A stretch of 64,000 bases of DNA. Origin: Macquaria australasica (taxonomy: Eukaryota; Chordata; Actinopteri; Centrarchiformes; Percichthyidae). The notes beneath the pieces were generated by a model. That model worked only from the letters and a program-made list of their open reading frames with translations, had not been told where the DNA came from and made no database searches. Shown here piece after piece: positions 21,840 to 33,928 of this stretch (position 1 is the first letter of the stretch; every line of letters starts with the position of its first letter). Made by a program: the position numbers and the translations under genes. The stretch covers positions 2,138,001 to 2,202,000 of the forward strand of contig SEMN01000015.1 in NCBI GenBank assembly GCA_005408345.1. The letters are read 5' to 3'.

Positions 21840-22400
21840 AGCTGCCCCTAATCACTAGCACAAGCTGGGCTTAAGGGCCTCTCAGTTTCACCCCTCATCT
21901 GCCTGGAATTTTGAATTTCCTGAGCGGAGATCAAATGGCAGCCCGAGTCAGTGAGACCTTTGATATATGGACACCCATCTCGCGAGGGCCTTCTGCAATG
22001 GGATTTACGCTTGACAACACACTCGGTGTCACCTCCGCTCCCGGCGGACGCTCCGCGACCCCTGGAAACATTGGGCCCCTTTGACGGGACAGCAGAGCCC
22101 CCCATAAACCCCCCTGGAGTGCCCAGCAGTTATTTATTAAATTTGTTGTGCCCACCGTGGTATGGTTTCAGAAGGCCACTTAGTTTTGGATTGCACTCTG
22201 GATTTTTCAATTATGTGGTTCATTTCACCTGCTTGTGTTCCTTTACCCCCCAGGATCAAGGGCACGAGAGATCACATTTAATTATTTCAAAACAAGAAGT
22301 CTCAACCGGACCGCACAGATCTATAACATCATTCTTCCCTATCTTTTGCTCCATCACCACTATTTCAAATAAGCAGTATTTGGTCTGTTAAAAAAAGAAA
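21840..22400. other. Candidate conserved, CpG-bearing regulatory block
   Basis: The first half (21960-22100) is GC-rich with many CpGs and holds TCTCGCGAGG (21978-21987), close to the TCTCGCGAGA promoter motif. The second half is AT-richer with TTATTTATTAAATTTG and CACATTTAATTATTTC. A 146-codon plus frame (21951-22391) spans it but has no recognisable domain, and a minus frame is open at the same place, so openness reflects composition. It could be a distal promoter-like element or enhancer. Confidence 0.35.
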
Positions 22401-23318
22401 CTGAGAATATCCTTCCTCTGCCTCCGATCACCACATTACTCATGTCAATAAGGAAATTTGTCTACCTATCAGGAGGGTAAATTAAAGGGCAGAATATGGG
22501 ATTTCCAGAATTCCTCACTTGTTGGGTCTCATATGGAGCACATTAGTGGTCACTTTGATTGACAGGTGCTCCTGTGTGTAGCCAGAGGGAGAAGCAAAGA
22601 GAAATGGGAGATGATTATATCCCAGGTAATAAGTGTGGTCTGTCCACAGCAGGCATGGAGATGCTATCTGGAATGGCTGTGGCCAAATGGATTAGAGGAT
22701 GTTAGTGGGTCAGCCACTCAACTGAACAATGGGTATATGTCTGCATCTGTGTGCACATTCATACATACTTATCTTTGTGTGTGTGGACATAGCATGTGTG
22801 TGGCAGAGATCCTTTGGATTTTCCATCTATAGATGTATTTTTAAATGTTTACAATAACAGCCCTGAATGTTCCCACCTTTGTCAACTTCCAGTTTGTAGC
22901 CATTGCCATAGAAATGACATATAAACTATCAAAGAAACACCTGTTACATCTAACTATGTATCCTACAAAAGACGTTAATGTACTTGTGTTTTTCTTAGAG
23001 CCTATGTTTTTCCTTATTTTATTAGCTTCTGACTGGGACTGGCTCCTGTCTGAGGGTTTTAACATCACCTAGCAATAGTAAAACATTCCAATGAAGCCAT
23101 CTTTAGGACTGATTTTCTAATGTTGGCTTGGGATTATTTGCCTGTCTGTGACTCCAGACTCTGAGCCTCTTCTTACTCACACAAGTGCAATGTTGAATAC
23201 TATCTTTGTGAAGCTTTTAATGCTTAGTTTCTGTCAAGACTGTATCAGAGGGGTGTTGATTATGGGAATTTTTAATTACTTTGTGGAGGTGTTGCACTGA
23301 ACTGCATTGTATAGAAAA
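22401..23318. other. Non-coding spacer
   Basis: Unique-looking sequence. At 22841-23072 both strands are open over the same 225 bp with hydrophobic-looking products, a sign of chance rather than of a gene. TG words near 22778. An RFX-like half (TTGCCATAGAAAT, about 22903-22915) is weak. Confidence 0.45.
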
Positions 23319-23562
23319 GTCGCCACCTTGAATTATAAGGTTCCATCTGCGATTTTGAGATATTGAGCTTCAAGGTTTTTGCCAATAGCGATAGAGATAG
23401 AACCTTGTTGTTTTATAAATAAAAAGTCCAAAAATGCATACATCTTAAAAAAAAAAAAAAACTTCACATAATGTTAATAAGTTGTCACAAAATACAAATA
23501 TGTGAATAACTCAATTTTGACAAAAATGTCAGATAGAACCTGATAATTCCAAGGTGACGAAG
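23319..23562. mobile_element. Short inverted-repeat DNA element (MITE-like)
   Basis: Left arm 23319-23349 and right arm 23530-23562 are inverted copies agreeing at about 28 of 31 positions. Each holds a word of the type TCGCCACCTTGAATTAT, and weaker symmetry continues inward (GATTTTGAGATATTGAG against the complement of CTCAATTTTGAC). The interior has an A15 run (23447-23461) and no coding frame. This is the form of a non-autonomous DNA transposon. Similar phrases are common in teleost genomes, as far as I recall. Superfamily is not assigned because the outermost ends and target-site duplication are not clear. Confidence 0.65.
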
Positions 23563-24344
23563 TGCCCATCTTAAATGAGTTGAATCATCACCTCTCTGTC
23601 AAAAAAAATGACATTAAAGGTTTTAAAATGTTTAAATCCATGGGTTACACAATTTTCTTAACAAGCAATCTTAAGTTTGTATAAAGTGTTTTAACCAAAA
23701 TAAATAAATAATCCCGTGTACTTACTGGCTTTTAAAAAGTGGCTAATAACTCAAAATCTGTTGGTTCTACAACAAAAGCTTTTGCAAGGGTTATTTTCTA
23801 TTTTCTTTTGTCTACGTCGGTTTGGTTCATGGGAGCCAAATGGTGCTTTGGACAGGATGAAAATGGCCCTTCACAATGTCTTGAGTAGCTTTGTGATTTA
23901 AGAGCTTTGTTTTTGTAAGAGTCTCCTGTCATTAAAATAATTCATTACCAATGAATGTTGGAGGCTCCACAATGAATCAGCTGGCTTTTTTGCATTCTTC
24001 TAAAGACCAAAAGAGGTGTGGGGTTGAGTGAGAAAATGTGTGTGTGTTTGGGTGGGGAAAGAGACTTTATTTTCCCCAGCACTAAAAAGCGAAATGACTT
24101 CATGGTTGAATCCACAGGGGAGACAGGAATGCTGGGACCCCACTGGACAATCAGAATTTATTCTCCGCAGCATACTGGGAGTATGTTTGTGTTCGTGGCA
24201 GCAGTGATAGAGATGCAATGGAGAAAACTAGGGAGAAAGCCAGACTGTGTTTTGCCATCAGAGCTTCATTTTAAACGTTTTCCTCATCCTGATAATTACA
24301 TAAATCAGGGTAATAAAGGGGATTGGTATTGAGACAAAACTGTT
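23563..24344. other. AT-rich spacer
   Basis: A8 run near 23601 and ATAAATAAATAATC near 23699. The phrase CTAATAACTCAAAATCTG near 23742 resembles the interior of the inverted-repeat element before it, so a second diverged fragment is possible. No gene. Confidence 0.4.
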
Positions 24345-24520
24345 GGGGGGGGGGGCGGGGGTGCACAGTGACCACTCCCTGACCCTGGAGTGTGGGACCC
24401 CACCTGACCTCAAGACTAGGGTTCAAACGGTCAATTGCAGGTCACTGACAGAACAGAGGTGGGGGGGGGCGCTTAGTGTGTGAGGGTGTGCCAGAGGGTG
24501 TAAAGTTTGTGTGTGTGAAG
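24345..24520. repeat. G-rich runs and TG patches
   Basis: G11 at 24345-24355 followed by CGGGGG, then G9 at 24461-24469 and TG words near 24507. The G runs could form local G-quadruplex-type structures on the plus strand. Simple repeat. Confidence 0.8.
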
Positions 24521-25899
24521 GCTACGAGGGACGTAGCCTCTGATCCCTAATTAATACTTAGAATGAATGACCTACAGGTTACCCATTGGCAAACAGTGCT
24601 CTTACCTCACGTCTCTCCAACACACACACACACACATATACACACTTTTCCTGTGAGAAATATACACACAGTTTCCCACTTTGCACATGGCAAACGACAG
24701 TGGGTTTACATGTACCACATCCACTGACTGTCCCTACTCCTACTGTATGCTTATCTGTCTCCCTCTCTCTCTCTCCCCATGTTTTATCTCTGTTATCATC
24801 CTATCTTTCTTGCCATTCATCTGTCTCTCCTGTCCTAGCCACCAGGCTGGCTATCTATCCTTCTAATGAGCTCCACGGACTCTTCTAAACAGTTGTCAAA
24901 CAATCCTCACACAGTCATCACTTTTACTGGGCTCAAGCTAAGGCATGAACAGCAGCACCCTCGTGGCAACCTGCTGTAAGAGGTGAGAGCAAGAGAAACT
25001 GTGTCTTAACACACTTGGCGTTGTGGGTGACCAGATCACAAGTGGGTTACAGGTGCTATTAAATCCACAAATAACTGAGAAGGCATTGGGTTCCAGCCAG
25101 TCAAGCCAGTCCTTCCTTTAGATAATATTGTACCTAACTGAGTTAACTTTAGCGCAAACATTCATTGAAATAGCCACAGTAATCCTCTTTTGTGGCTGAT
25201 CTGCTGTGTAAAAATATATATTTTCTGTTCAGCAATGGTCTCAGTTTCCCTTGGATAAAATCAAATGTGAACAGAGAAGCTAAATCTAATCACATGTGGT
25301 CACTCCAGATGCATTTGAGATGCATACTGATGACAGGTATAAACTGCAATCTGTCTCAGCTGTATCTAGACACAGTCTGGATTTTCTGAATAGGAGAATC
25401 TAAGTCTGAACAGAGAGGGCAGATACCGACAGATGTTAAGAATCATCGATCATCAAAGTGTAAGAAGGACAGAGAGAGGTTTTAGCTACAAGCAGTGGGT
25501 GAGAAACTACAGAGAGCTTTTCCTTGCGCTATCACCTCCCCCTAATTTCCCCAACCTCGTCCTTCTTGAGGCCAACATGTGAACATCACTCACAGTGTCT
25601 GTACAAGCCAAGCACCCAGTTCATCAGAAACACCTTCTCTGGCCCCAAACCTGACCCGTTCTCTCCTGGGGTCAGGATAACAGGCTGCAGGGCTAACACA
25701 CTGGATGAGAAATGGACCGGAGACTGTGGCGTATGTGTGTGTCTGTGTGTGTGCACGAGTGCCTGCTCAGCTGCATTTGGAATACATGTTTCAGTGTGTA
25801 TAATGTGTATGAGTAGCCTGTCATAGGGGGCCTGTGGAGGTTACACAAACACAGAGGAGGGTTATTTATACTTCCAGGAAATTATGGTGGTTTCTGTCA
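24521..25899. other. Non-coding spacer with (CA)n at 24620-24646
   Basis: A CA microsatellite lies at 24620-24646 and a CT patch at about 24760-24775. CACCCTCGTGGC near 24956 is a weak CTCF-like core on the minus strand. TG words near 25734-25752. Frames are short and unrecognised. Confidence 0.45.
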
Positions 25900-27139
25900 G
25901 ATCTGGCCCACTCTAGCCTGATCTGGCTTGGTCTTGGTCTAGTCTTAACCTATTTCCAGCCCTCATGGAGCCAGTGATACACAGAGAAGCAGAATTGTGC
26001 TAATACGGCTGTCACTGACAACCCCAGTCGCCAAACTCTGTCAGTCTACGGCTCTGAGCCCACCTCCACAGATGGTCCAGCAGTACTTAAGAATTCACCC
26101 CCAGGGTTTTACTGCTCTGTTGTATGGAGGACTGTCACAGCACAAGGAGCATGTGGTTTAGATATGGGAACAGCATCCTCCAAGAGCTCTCATGGCCTGG
26201 CACAATGAAATGTCTCCACCCCCAGTAAAGGCAAGACAACTGGGCATGCCCTCTTTTATGACAGGACACAGCCTACCAGCTAAGGAAGCTGGAATTGCTG
26301 ATATGCGCTAAACATTACATTTTGCACAACATGATTGAATAATGCCCATTTAAGCTTTTCATATCTTTTAAGTCAGATCTTCACTTTGTCTTACTGGCTT
26401 TGTGGTTGTACAACATGCTAATGAGACTTCATTTTCCATGTACTTAGTCAGTCAGCTAGTCAACCTGTCAGGTAACCAGCCAGTCAGAGGATGGTGATTT
26501 ACTGTCCTGCATCCGGAGAAAGGAAACCTGCTGTTACCTCTCGTTCAGCCGGCCACCCTTTTACTCTAAATGAGGCAAAAGAGCCACAAATCCACAAATC
26601 AGCATTTACTAATTTGTTTATTGCCCTCGTTCCGGCCGCTGCTCCTCCTCGCTCACCCACCCTCTTACCACCCCTCCATACGCTCTCTCTCTCTCTTATT
26701 GATCTCCCGACTAAAAAGTGGAAGTGTTACAGGGTGTGTTAGGTCTTCAGAAAGAGGCTGTCATGTGCATTTATGCATAGGGAGTGGGCGTAATAAATCC
26801 CTGAGGCATGGCGCCCTTCTGAGGAAATTGAACACATCCGGTGACAGTCTTGTTTTGCCTTGTTTTGCACTGGTGACGCAGAAGCAACAACAGTTGAGTT
26901 GTACTAGTCCCTGAGGTCACACGCTCACTGTGCACACATGTCATGTATGCATGCATGTCTGGTAGTATGTCTCACACATCCCGCTGTGTGCGTATGTGTA
27001 ATGTATATTGGTGAAGTAAGTGATGAACTTGGGCTGATGGCATCTGGATAGGTGCCAGGGTGAGTCATAAACAAGCAGGGGGTTGAATTTAGGTGTGAGG
27101 GGGCAAGGGGAGGGGAAGGAGGGGTGCACCACTGAGTGT
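25900..27139. other. Non-coding spacer
   Basis: Mixed sequence. A TCTGGC/TTGGTCT short internal repetition near 25918-25945 and a GTCAGTCAGCTAGTCAAC patch near 26447 are the only structured bits. CTCTCTCT near 26683-26696. CCAGCCAGTCAG near 26478. No gene. Confidence 0.45.
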
Positions 27140-27310
27140 GTCTGTCCTGGCAGGTCCCCTGCTCAAATTCCACTGATACGACTTTAATCAGGCCTAATCT
27201 GCTTATTGGCCTCCTGGGGCACTGATCAGCCTAAAGTGCTTAACGGAATGCAGGGACCCATAAGATGCTGCCACTCTAAAGCATAAAGTGGGTTGTCGCC
27301 TGTTTTTTTA
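27140..27310. other. Candidate conserved non-coding element
   Basis: Compact, repeat-free block: ACGACTTTAATCAGGCC, TAATCTGCTTATTGGCC, GTGCTTAACGGAATG and GCATAAAGTGGG. Homeodomain (TTTAATC, TAATCTG) and CCAAT-reverse (ATTGG) cores. It starts after CCTGGCAG/GTCC, which is too weak to be called an exon edge. Confidence 0.35.
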
Positions 27311-29626
27311 AATTATTTTATTTACTTAATCTGATTAATTAAAACAAACTATACTAAAAGGAGTTCCTTTACCTCTTTGCCTTTTCCTGATTCCTTCACC
27401 GCCCTGCAATTTTTGTCTTTTCTTTCCCACTTGCTTGTGACTAATTCCAGGACTTTGTGTGACACACAGAGAGAGAGTGACTGCAGGAGTTCACTCTACA
27501 GAACATTTGACAGACAAGACAGGCCAGTCCTGTTGTTTTCTGTGATTGTGAAGACTAATAGAATAATTGACTTGATCTTGTAATGGGGGTTAAGAGACAT
27601 AACCTCAGCTAATGAGAGACTGAGACAAATTTGTTCACGATAATGAATTTCGTTCAAACAAAGCATGTAGGGGAGCATTGTCTGTGCTGTGAAAGAAAGA
27701 GAAAGGCCGTTTGAAGAAAATGTGTGTGTGCGCTTTCTGTTCTGTCTGTATCTTATTCTACTTAATACACCTGACACTGTGTGATAAGGTGAATGTGATG
27801 CTAGATGAGTTCACAGGCTGTGTCAGGGCACTTGTCACCTGTGCCACCTTGCGATCATAGATTATCAGATTAATGCTGATGCTTTACGTGGGCAATCCTC
27901 AATTTCATTTGATTCGAAAGATCAGTGAGGTCACTACTGAGGTGGAAGTGCTCTGACCTCCACAATGTTTGATTCATTTACACACAATAAAACTGGACTG
28001 GCTCTGGCTGCTGCCATTTCTCTGTGTTCATATTTTCCTGTACCTCTGCAACCCACTCGTTTTTTGTTGTTGTCTCGCCTTGTCCCAGTGTGTCCTCTGC
28101 CAATCTATTTCCTGCTCCCATTGACCTTTCATTCCCCTCATACATGTCTCCTCTCAGAGGACAGGCCCTTGCATGGAAGTCCTCCTCATGTTCAATGTGA
28201 TCAATACAAAGGGCAGGGACCTTGCACACAAACTCCCCCGCTGACTAAACGAGAAGGATTAAAGGCTGGAGAGACTGTGTGGAGGGTGCAAGTACGTGTT
28301 TGTGCATTTTTGTGAGTGTGTGTGCATGCTCTTGTCCTTGTGTGTCTACAGCACATGTGTGTATGTCTGTGGGTAAGTGCTTGAGAGAGAACATCACATT
28401 CTAAAACTTGTAAATAAATGGTGTTGTGATCTTTGCGGGGTGGGCCGAGTAAGCTCAGAGTTCATGACCCCAGTCTGTGTCACAGCAAAAGGTCCCTGCA
28501 GGTCACGCAAATGCACACACACACAGACACACACTCACTGCCATTTAACCTAAGGAGAGGAGAGGTAGGAACTGAGTGGGAAAGGGAGAGAGAGAGATTA
28601 ACAAAGACTGACAGCGCTAGCAGCTGGTTGGCCATTTAGAGATTCCTATTATCCGGATGGTGAGGTATTAATAGGAACTTGTACTCACCCAGCACTCTCC
28701 TCCAAAATAGACGCTTATTTCCCTGACCATGCCTCTGGTGGGTGGGTGGAGGTACAACGCAGGAGGGCAAAGTGGTAGACAAAGGTTAACAGGTGAAAAT
28801 CAAATCCAAGAACAAAGGCCTTGTGCAATTTATGTTGGTCTCCTGTTGTTGAAGTGGAGGCGCCCACTGATGCCTGTTCTGTTCTTCAGCTGAAAACTAA
28901 CCTCACACTCATGAACATTTATTAGGAGCCTCAATTAACTTAACCTCATTGATGATTCTTGAATTTTAGTTTCTTCTTCTTTTTGCATTGTCATTGAGGG
29001 TCTTAGAATAGGTTACTAAGTGTTATAAGGTTGGGTTATGAGGTTAATGTGGCGTTTTTGTTTCTATTGTATTTGTTCTGTCTATTTTTTTGCCTTTCCC
29101 CATTGTTTAAATATCACTTGTTCTCTTACGCATCTACTCCTAACTGCTTCAGCATTCTGTCGTTGCTACATATTGTTCAGACATATTGTACAGAATTAAG
29201 GGCCTTTCTACTGTGCTGCATATTTGTTATGCAAAAATAAAGAAAAGCTTGGTATTTGTGACATTCTGTAGTTGGCCATCTCCCGGTCACACAATGGTTG
29301 GCCTGTCCTCACACACAAACATCCAAACACACATTTTTAGCACACCTTGTACATCCCCAGCTTAACTTTTTTTTCTGAATAAAAAAAGAGGAGACTACCT
29401 TACAGTTGCACAGGACCAGACTTTTAAAATGTCATAAAAACACTACAATAATATAATTTATTCTTCTCCACTTCCACCACCTCTTCCCAAGCTCCGTCAC
29501 CTCAGGGCCCATTAAGGGGCGGTGAATCGGCCCCCTCTGCCCTCTGCCTGCCCTCTCTGGTTGTCACTGAGTGGGGGTCCAGCCCTCTCCACTGGGCTTA
29601 TCACAGGTCAACGTGCTGCAAGGGCA
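27311..29626. other. Non-coding spacer
   Basis: AT-rich start (27305-27360), then mixed sequence with TG patches (28300-28370), a CA patch at 28513-28535 and GAGAGA near 28588. The 116-codon plus frame at 27965-28315 is Leu/Pro-rich and unrecognised. No transposon or RNA gene seen. Confidence 0.45.
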
Positions 29627-29840
29627 CACACACACTTACACACACGGACCGCAACCTGGACACTTTTCAGCATAACTCCTCAGTTCTATAGCACGGACCT
29701 TGCCACAGGGGGTCTGGTGTGTCACCGCATGCATTTACAAACAGATAAAGTACAAACACACTGAAACACACACACACACACACACTGACAAACATTCTTT
29801 CCCTATCTCTCTGCGCCACAAACACACACACACACCATTT
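29627..29840. repeat. CA-rich microsatellite cluster
   Basis: CA runs at about 29627-29645, 29766-29785 and 29820-29835 separated by other sequence. Simple repeats. Confidence 0.9.
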
Positions 29841-30559
29841 CCCCTTTCCCTTGCCCTCCGTAACCCAACATACACACTCCCAACTCCCACCTCTCTTGTC
29901 ACCTCCCATCTCCCAGACCAAGGTCAGCTGTCCAGGCCTGCGGCTCTTGATGTAGAGGCTTTGACCCAACATGGCCACCTCTGTCTCTCCAGAGAGATTA
30001 ACACAAGGCAGGGACAGAGAAACTGAGCTCTGCGTGGCTCCATGTTATCCCGGCCGCTCTCTCTGTCTCTACTCTCACTTCTCATTCTGTCTGAGATAAC
30101 TCCTCACGTCTGCAGACTGGGGACCAGGAAGAGCTGCAAATTGAATATGTCTGGCAGGCAGATCTGTGAAGACTCATGGGGGATGTTAGCGAGAGAAAGC
30201 AGACTGTAAGTGTCCACGTTGTGTCACTCAGGCAACATACATAAAGGAATGAGTAGAGGAAGATAAGAGGGGTTTATTATCCTGCTTGTGGCTTTTGTTT
30301 CCGTCACGCCTTTTTGTTATTACATTTTTTTTTTACATTTGTTATAAGACAGTGTAGGAAAGGAACACTGCTGCATCTTTCAACAAGCCGCATACAACAT
30401 CCAGTGACATCACTGAGAAGGTGTTAGTTGGAGTGGTACTCTTGAGGATCTTAAACGCTTCCATGTTGTCTTTGTTTTCCCATTGCCCATCCCATTCCTT
30501 TGCTTGATTCCCCCTCATTATTTCTTCTGTTGGACGGGGCTGAGGGGTGACTGCCCCGG
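29841..30559. other. Non-coding spacer
   Basis: Mixed sequence, T-rich homopolymer near 30326-30334. Frames under 110 codons, none recognised. Confidence 0.45.
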
Positions 30560-30830
30560 CAGTCGAAAGGTTAAACAAAGTGCTGCGACTGTCAGGCTGA
30601 GTGAAACCAACTGGCGCTCGGCTATCAGAAGATAATCAAGGCTAATAGGTACATAATAGCTAACAGTGGGGCCGCACTCGCTGGCAGATGCATCATGGGG
30701 GACGGAACGCAGACAGCGTGACCTCGCATTCCCACCGCAGCTCTCACCGCTTCAGAGTCATCAGGCGGAAAGAGCCAGACACCAGGAATTTTACCCCTCC
30801 TTTGCCCTGGGATTACTCACAGTAGAGACG
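30560..30830. other. Candidate conserved non-coding element
   Basis: Repeat-free, CpG-bearing block with CTATCAGAAGATAATCAAGG, CTAATAGGTACATAATAGC and GCGTGACCTCGC. Bordered by T-rich sequence downstream. Conservation is inferred. Confidence 0.33.
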
Positions 30831-32219
30831 CATTGATTGTAATATGCTCGTAGTTTGCTTTTTGTCTTTTTTTCCCCTTTTTCTGTTAATGTTTTTTATT
30901 ATGTTGATTTGAAGTTTTAACTTTACAGAGTCTATCAATTAATGGACCATGAAGTGAACTGCCATTGGCAATGATGTCACCACGCTGAACTGAAACAGTG
31001 GACACATTATTCAGCATTAGTTTATTCGGCAGGGATTTGTGTGGATCTTGATGAGTTATAGTCCCTGTAGCATATGCTTTCACTTTTGTCTAAACCAACA
31101 AACAGAATGTTTGTGTAACTGATGGTCAAAGTGCCCAAGGTCCTGAAGGACACTTTGTTCTAAACATCGAAGATTTATGAGCCTGTGAAGCAAAGAGGAT
31201 GAGAGCAACGTTGTGAGCCAGTATACTGTGGTAATGTCAATAGGAGAAAAAAACGATCCACTGTCTTCAACTACAAATTAAAAACCACATCTAGAGAGAG
31301 CATTTTGAATTCAGTGTAGATCTAGCAAATATAAATAACAATGCAGCCCTCCAAACCTCCACATGTTGACCGCACATTCTCCATGAATACGTTATATAAA
31401 AAAAGACATTCATACAAGTGTGACACTTTGACCTACCCAGCAAAGAGTTAACATGTTCTAAATTGATGCAATTGAGCAGAAAGGGTCACAGGATCATGTG
31501 TTAACGAATGTACACATGTTTGGTTCTCAGCGCTCTGTGAAGCATCCAGCCAACACTTCCCTTCTGACAGCACTCGGTTGCCCTGGACTCCTCTCCAAAG
31601 ACTCTCTCTGTAAACAAAGCCTGCTTTTGTTGAGGCCCAGTGCGTCAGAACCATCATCTCCAGAGGGAAAGAGGGGATATATGGAGGAGAGATGTAGGGG
31701 TGGGTGGAGAGAGTTAGACACACACACACACACAGAGAAGGAAAGCGTTTAGGTGGGGGTGAAGGGCAGGGGAACTGAGACAGAGGTCTGGGTAATTGCA
31801 GCACAATGGAGATTGTGTTTGATCTCTGAGGTGTCCAGGCCTATTTAGTGGGGAATGTGCCAGGCTGAGGAATGTTGTAGCTCTGAAAGGCTGAGTTTAT
31901 CAGGAGTTCAGCAAGTGAGAACAAGAGGGGAGGAGGGGGGCTAGTTGTTTGAGAGAGATAGAGACAGAAGAGAGAGGGACAGAGAGTTTAGCCAGGCTGC
32001 CTTTTCATTATTGGCTAATTATGTCTTTAAAACCTCTGAGAACTTCACTGTACACTCTGTTCACACATGTTGTATGTACTCTATCATGCGTCTCTCTGTG
32101 TATTTGAACTGAAGTGAGAAAGGCCAGTCTGGTCTGTGGTGCAGTGCTGCAGCAGCAGTAGCAGCCTCCTGATAGCAGGGCTAAACTGCTGGAGAGCAGA
32201 GAGTGCCCGCACAGAGCAG
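30831..32219. other. Non-coding spacer with (AC)n at 31718-31734
   Basis: T-rich near 30858-30890. A CA microsatellite lies at 31718-31734, with purine-rich patches near 31660-31715 and 31915-31985. No gene or recognised transposon. Confidence 0.5.
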
Positions 32220-32420
32220 AAGGCTCTTTGAACTCTGTCTGTACTCTCTGCTGCAGAGCTTGAACTGGGTTAATCGCTATTAATATTTAACACGCTGCCA
32301 AAGTTCCAGCCCAGAAACTATATCAAAGCCAAGAGCTCCATCCAGCAGAGCCCTTTCAGTACTCTTCTGTAGCAAGCAGGCTGGCATAAACACACTGAAG
32401 CTGCCAACATGAGACTTGAT
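32220..32420. other. Candidate conserved non-coding element
   Basis: Contains GGGTTAATCGCTATTAATATTTAAC, quoted here as two overlapping cores: GGGTTAATCGC (about 32268) and CTATTAATATTTAAC. HNF1- and homeodomain-like halves sit back to back. Flanked by CTGCAG/AGAG repeats upstream and AT-rich sequence downstream. Confidence 0.33.
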
Positions 32421-32934
32421 AAAGTTATTTAATTCTTTTTAAATAAAGGAGGGGATTCTTTGCAAGGGTAATCCATTTTCCATTTAGCTTGATGGTGTAT
32501 TTTTAAAATGGTTAGCCTTCTCTCTGTATGGAGCATCAAATCAGAATCAAGATTCGGTTCGTATTTAATTTTTTTTTTTTTTTTAATCTTGCAATTTGGA
32601 GGTGTTAATTTGCGCACTTGCAAATATCTAACAATTTTGGCCACAGGCATGTAACATTCTGAAGTACTTGTTGATGTTGATACATAAGATACAATATCAT
32701 TGGCAAGGATGAAAAATGAGCAGCTAGAGAGGTTTACTTTGTAATCAAGTGTATGGGAGGATGGGGTCGGTTATGAAACAACTTCAGGTCGCCAGGGGGC
32801 TGGTGTTCTGCTGCTGCTGCTCATCTCTCTGTCTGTCTGTTCTGTCAGCTCACAAACTGGATTATTTCATCAGAGTTCAAGCCTCTATTGCCTCTGCCAC
32901 TGCAGTCTTTTTCACTCTCTGCCCTCCTCTTTAC
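32421..32934. other. AT-rich spacer
   Basis: T16 run at 32569-32584. CTGCTGCTGCTCATC near 32811 and CTGTCTGTCTGT near 32829 are short simple words. No gene. Confidence 0.5.
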
Positions 32935-32951
32935 ATCTCTCTCTCTCTCTC

Positions 32952-32985
<34 letters not shown>
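32935..32985. repeat. (CT)n microsatellite, about 25 units
   Basis: CT run with one CTCAC interruption, continuing into CCCCTCTTCCCTATTTC. It also makes a long polypyrimidine tract immediately before the exon-like segment. Confidence 0.95.
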
Positions 32986-32987
<2 letters not shown>

Positions 32988-33014
32988 CTCTTCCCTATTT
33001 CACTCTGCTCCCAG

Positions 33015-33079
33015 CGCCAGGACCTCAAACAGCATGGTTAAATACCCAGGCCAATGTGTCGCTCTTCAAAGAGACTCAG
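33015..33079 (+). other. Exon-like segment, unassigned
   Basis: Preceded by a 75-bp polypyrimidine tract ending CTGCTCCCAG (AG at 33013-33014) and followed by ACTCAG/GTAGTA (GT at 33080). A second possible acceptor is at 33020. The 65-bp segment is open in the frame reading PGPQTAWLNTQANVSLFKET and would leave the donor in phase 0. I do not recognise the peptide, and that frame also runs on past the donor to 33130. The pyrimidine tract is largely a microsatellite, so a chance acceptor is quite possible. No partner exon is visible in the window. Confidence 0.22.
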
Positions 33080-33129
33080 GTAGTAGATATGCTGGCAATG
33101 GGCCAGGATCAAAATGAAGAGTTATTGTA

Positions 33130-33880
33130 GAGCATTGTGGCTGCACTTCACTTGGACCTCAGTCGAACCATATTAAGGGGCCCCACCTGGGCCAAAACCT
33201 TCCCACAAGGCAGCTGAAATATGGGCCCTAAGTCCCACTTCGCCCCCTCTGAAAAACCCACTAATACCACGCAGGGACCCATTTTTATTTCACTTCATAA
33301 ATCAGACCAGCAGGACGAGGAAGTTCATTTGGCGTAGAAGAGCTTATGTTAGCTTTAGCCCCTGTCGTAAAGTTCCTTCTCTTGGTACGTCTCCCTACAT
33401 TGTTCACCTACAGCAAAAACAACAGAAACCAAGAGCACATTTAAATGGTCCGAATTAGCTTTGATTACTTAAGATTTAGAAAATGAGTGGCTGTTTGTTG
33501 CCACAAGTCCGGCCTGATGAAATATTAAAGCACAGCTAAAGGGGGAGCTTTGTAGAAGACAAAAGCTGGAAGCAATTTGTGTAGCTACCAAATTAAAGTT
33601 ATTCAGCACCAAGGGTAATTTAATTACCATTCTTTAAATGTTTGAATGACTTTGACCTTTGGAGTACTCTGGGGTCGTGCAGGTGTATTTACTTAAGCTA
33701 ATTCAGAATCAGTAACATGAAACAAGGTCCCAAATCAAACAGGCCTCCTCCCTGAATATCTGGTTTCCAAGTACCAGCTCTGTGTTTGGAAATTAAATTA
33801 ATATCTATCCACCATGTCATTAGGCCTGTTTTCTCAAAACCTTGAAATCTCTCTTAGGCCCTACTTATCCCCCAGAGCAA
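33130..33880. other. Candidate conserved non-coding elements
   Basis: Long repeat-free stretch. The best part is 33450-33660, with CCGGCCTGATGAAATATTAAAG, split here as GGCCTGATGAAATATT and AGCACAGCTAAAGG, then ACCAAATTAAAGTTATTC and GGGTAATTTAATTACC, a TAAT palindrome at about 33613-33628. A REST-like half-site TTCAGCACC sits at 33602-33610 without its second half. Also TTGACCTTTGG near 33652. No coding frame. Confidence 0.38.
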
Positions 33881-33913
33881 ACATCTCAGTGATGAGCTTG
33901 ACAAGAGAAAGAC

Positions 33914-33928
33914 AAAAAAAAAAAAAAA
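33914..33928. repeat. A15 homopolymer
   Basis: Uninterrupted A run followed by GAAGAC words. Could be the tail of a lost retroposed fragment, but nothing upstream is recognisable as one. Confidence 0.9.

Noticed and set aside
22841..23072. 75-codon frames open on both strands over the same 225 bp, hydrophobic plus product
   Set aside because: Mirror openness suggests chance. No start context, splice sites or known motif.
33602..33610. REST/NRSF left half-site TTCAGCACC
   Set aside because: The right half does not follow at a permitted spacing.
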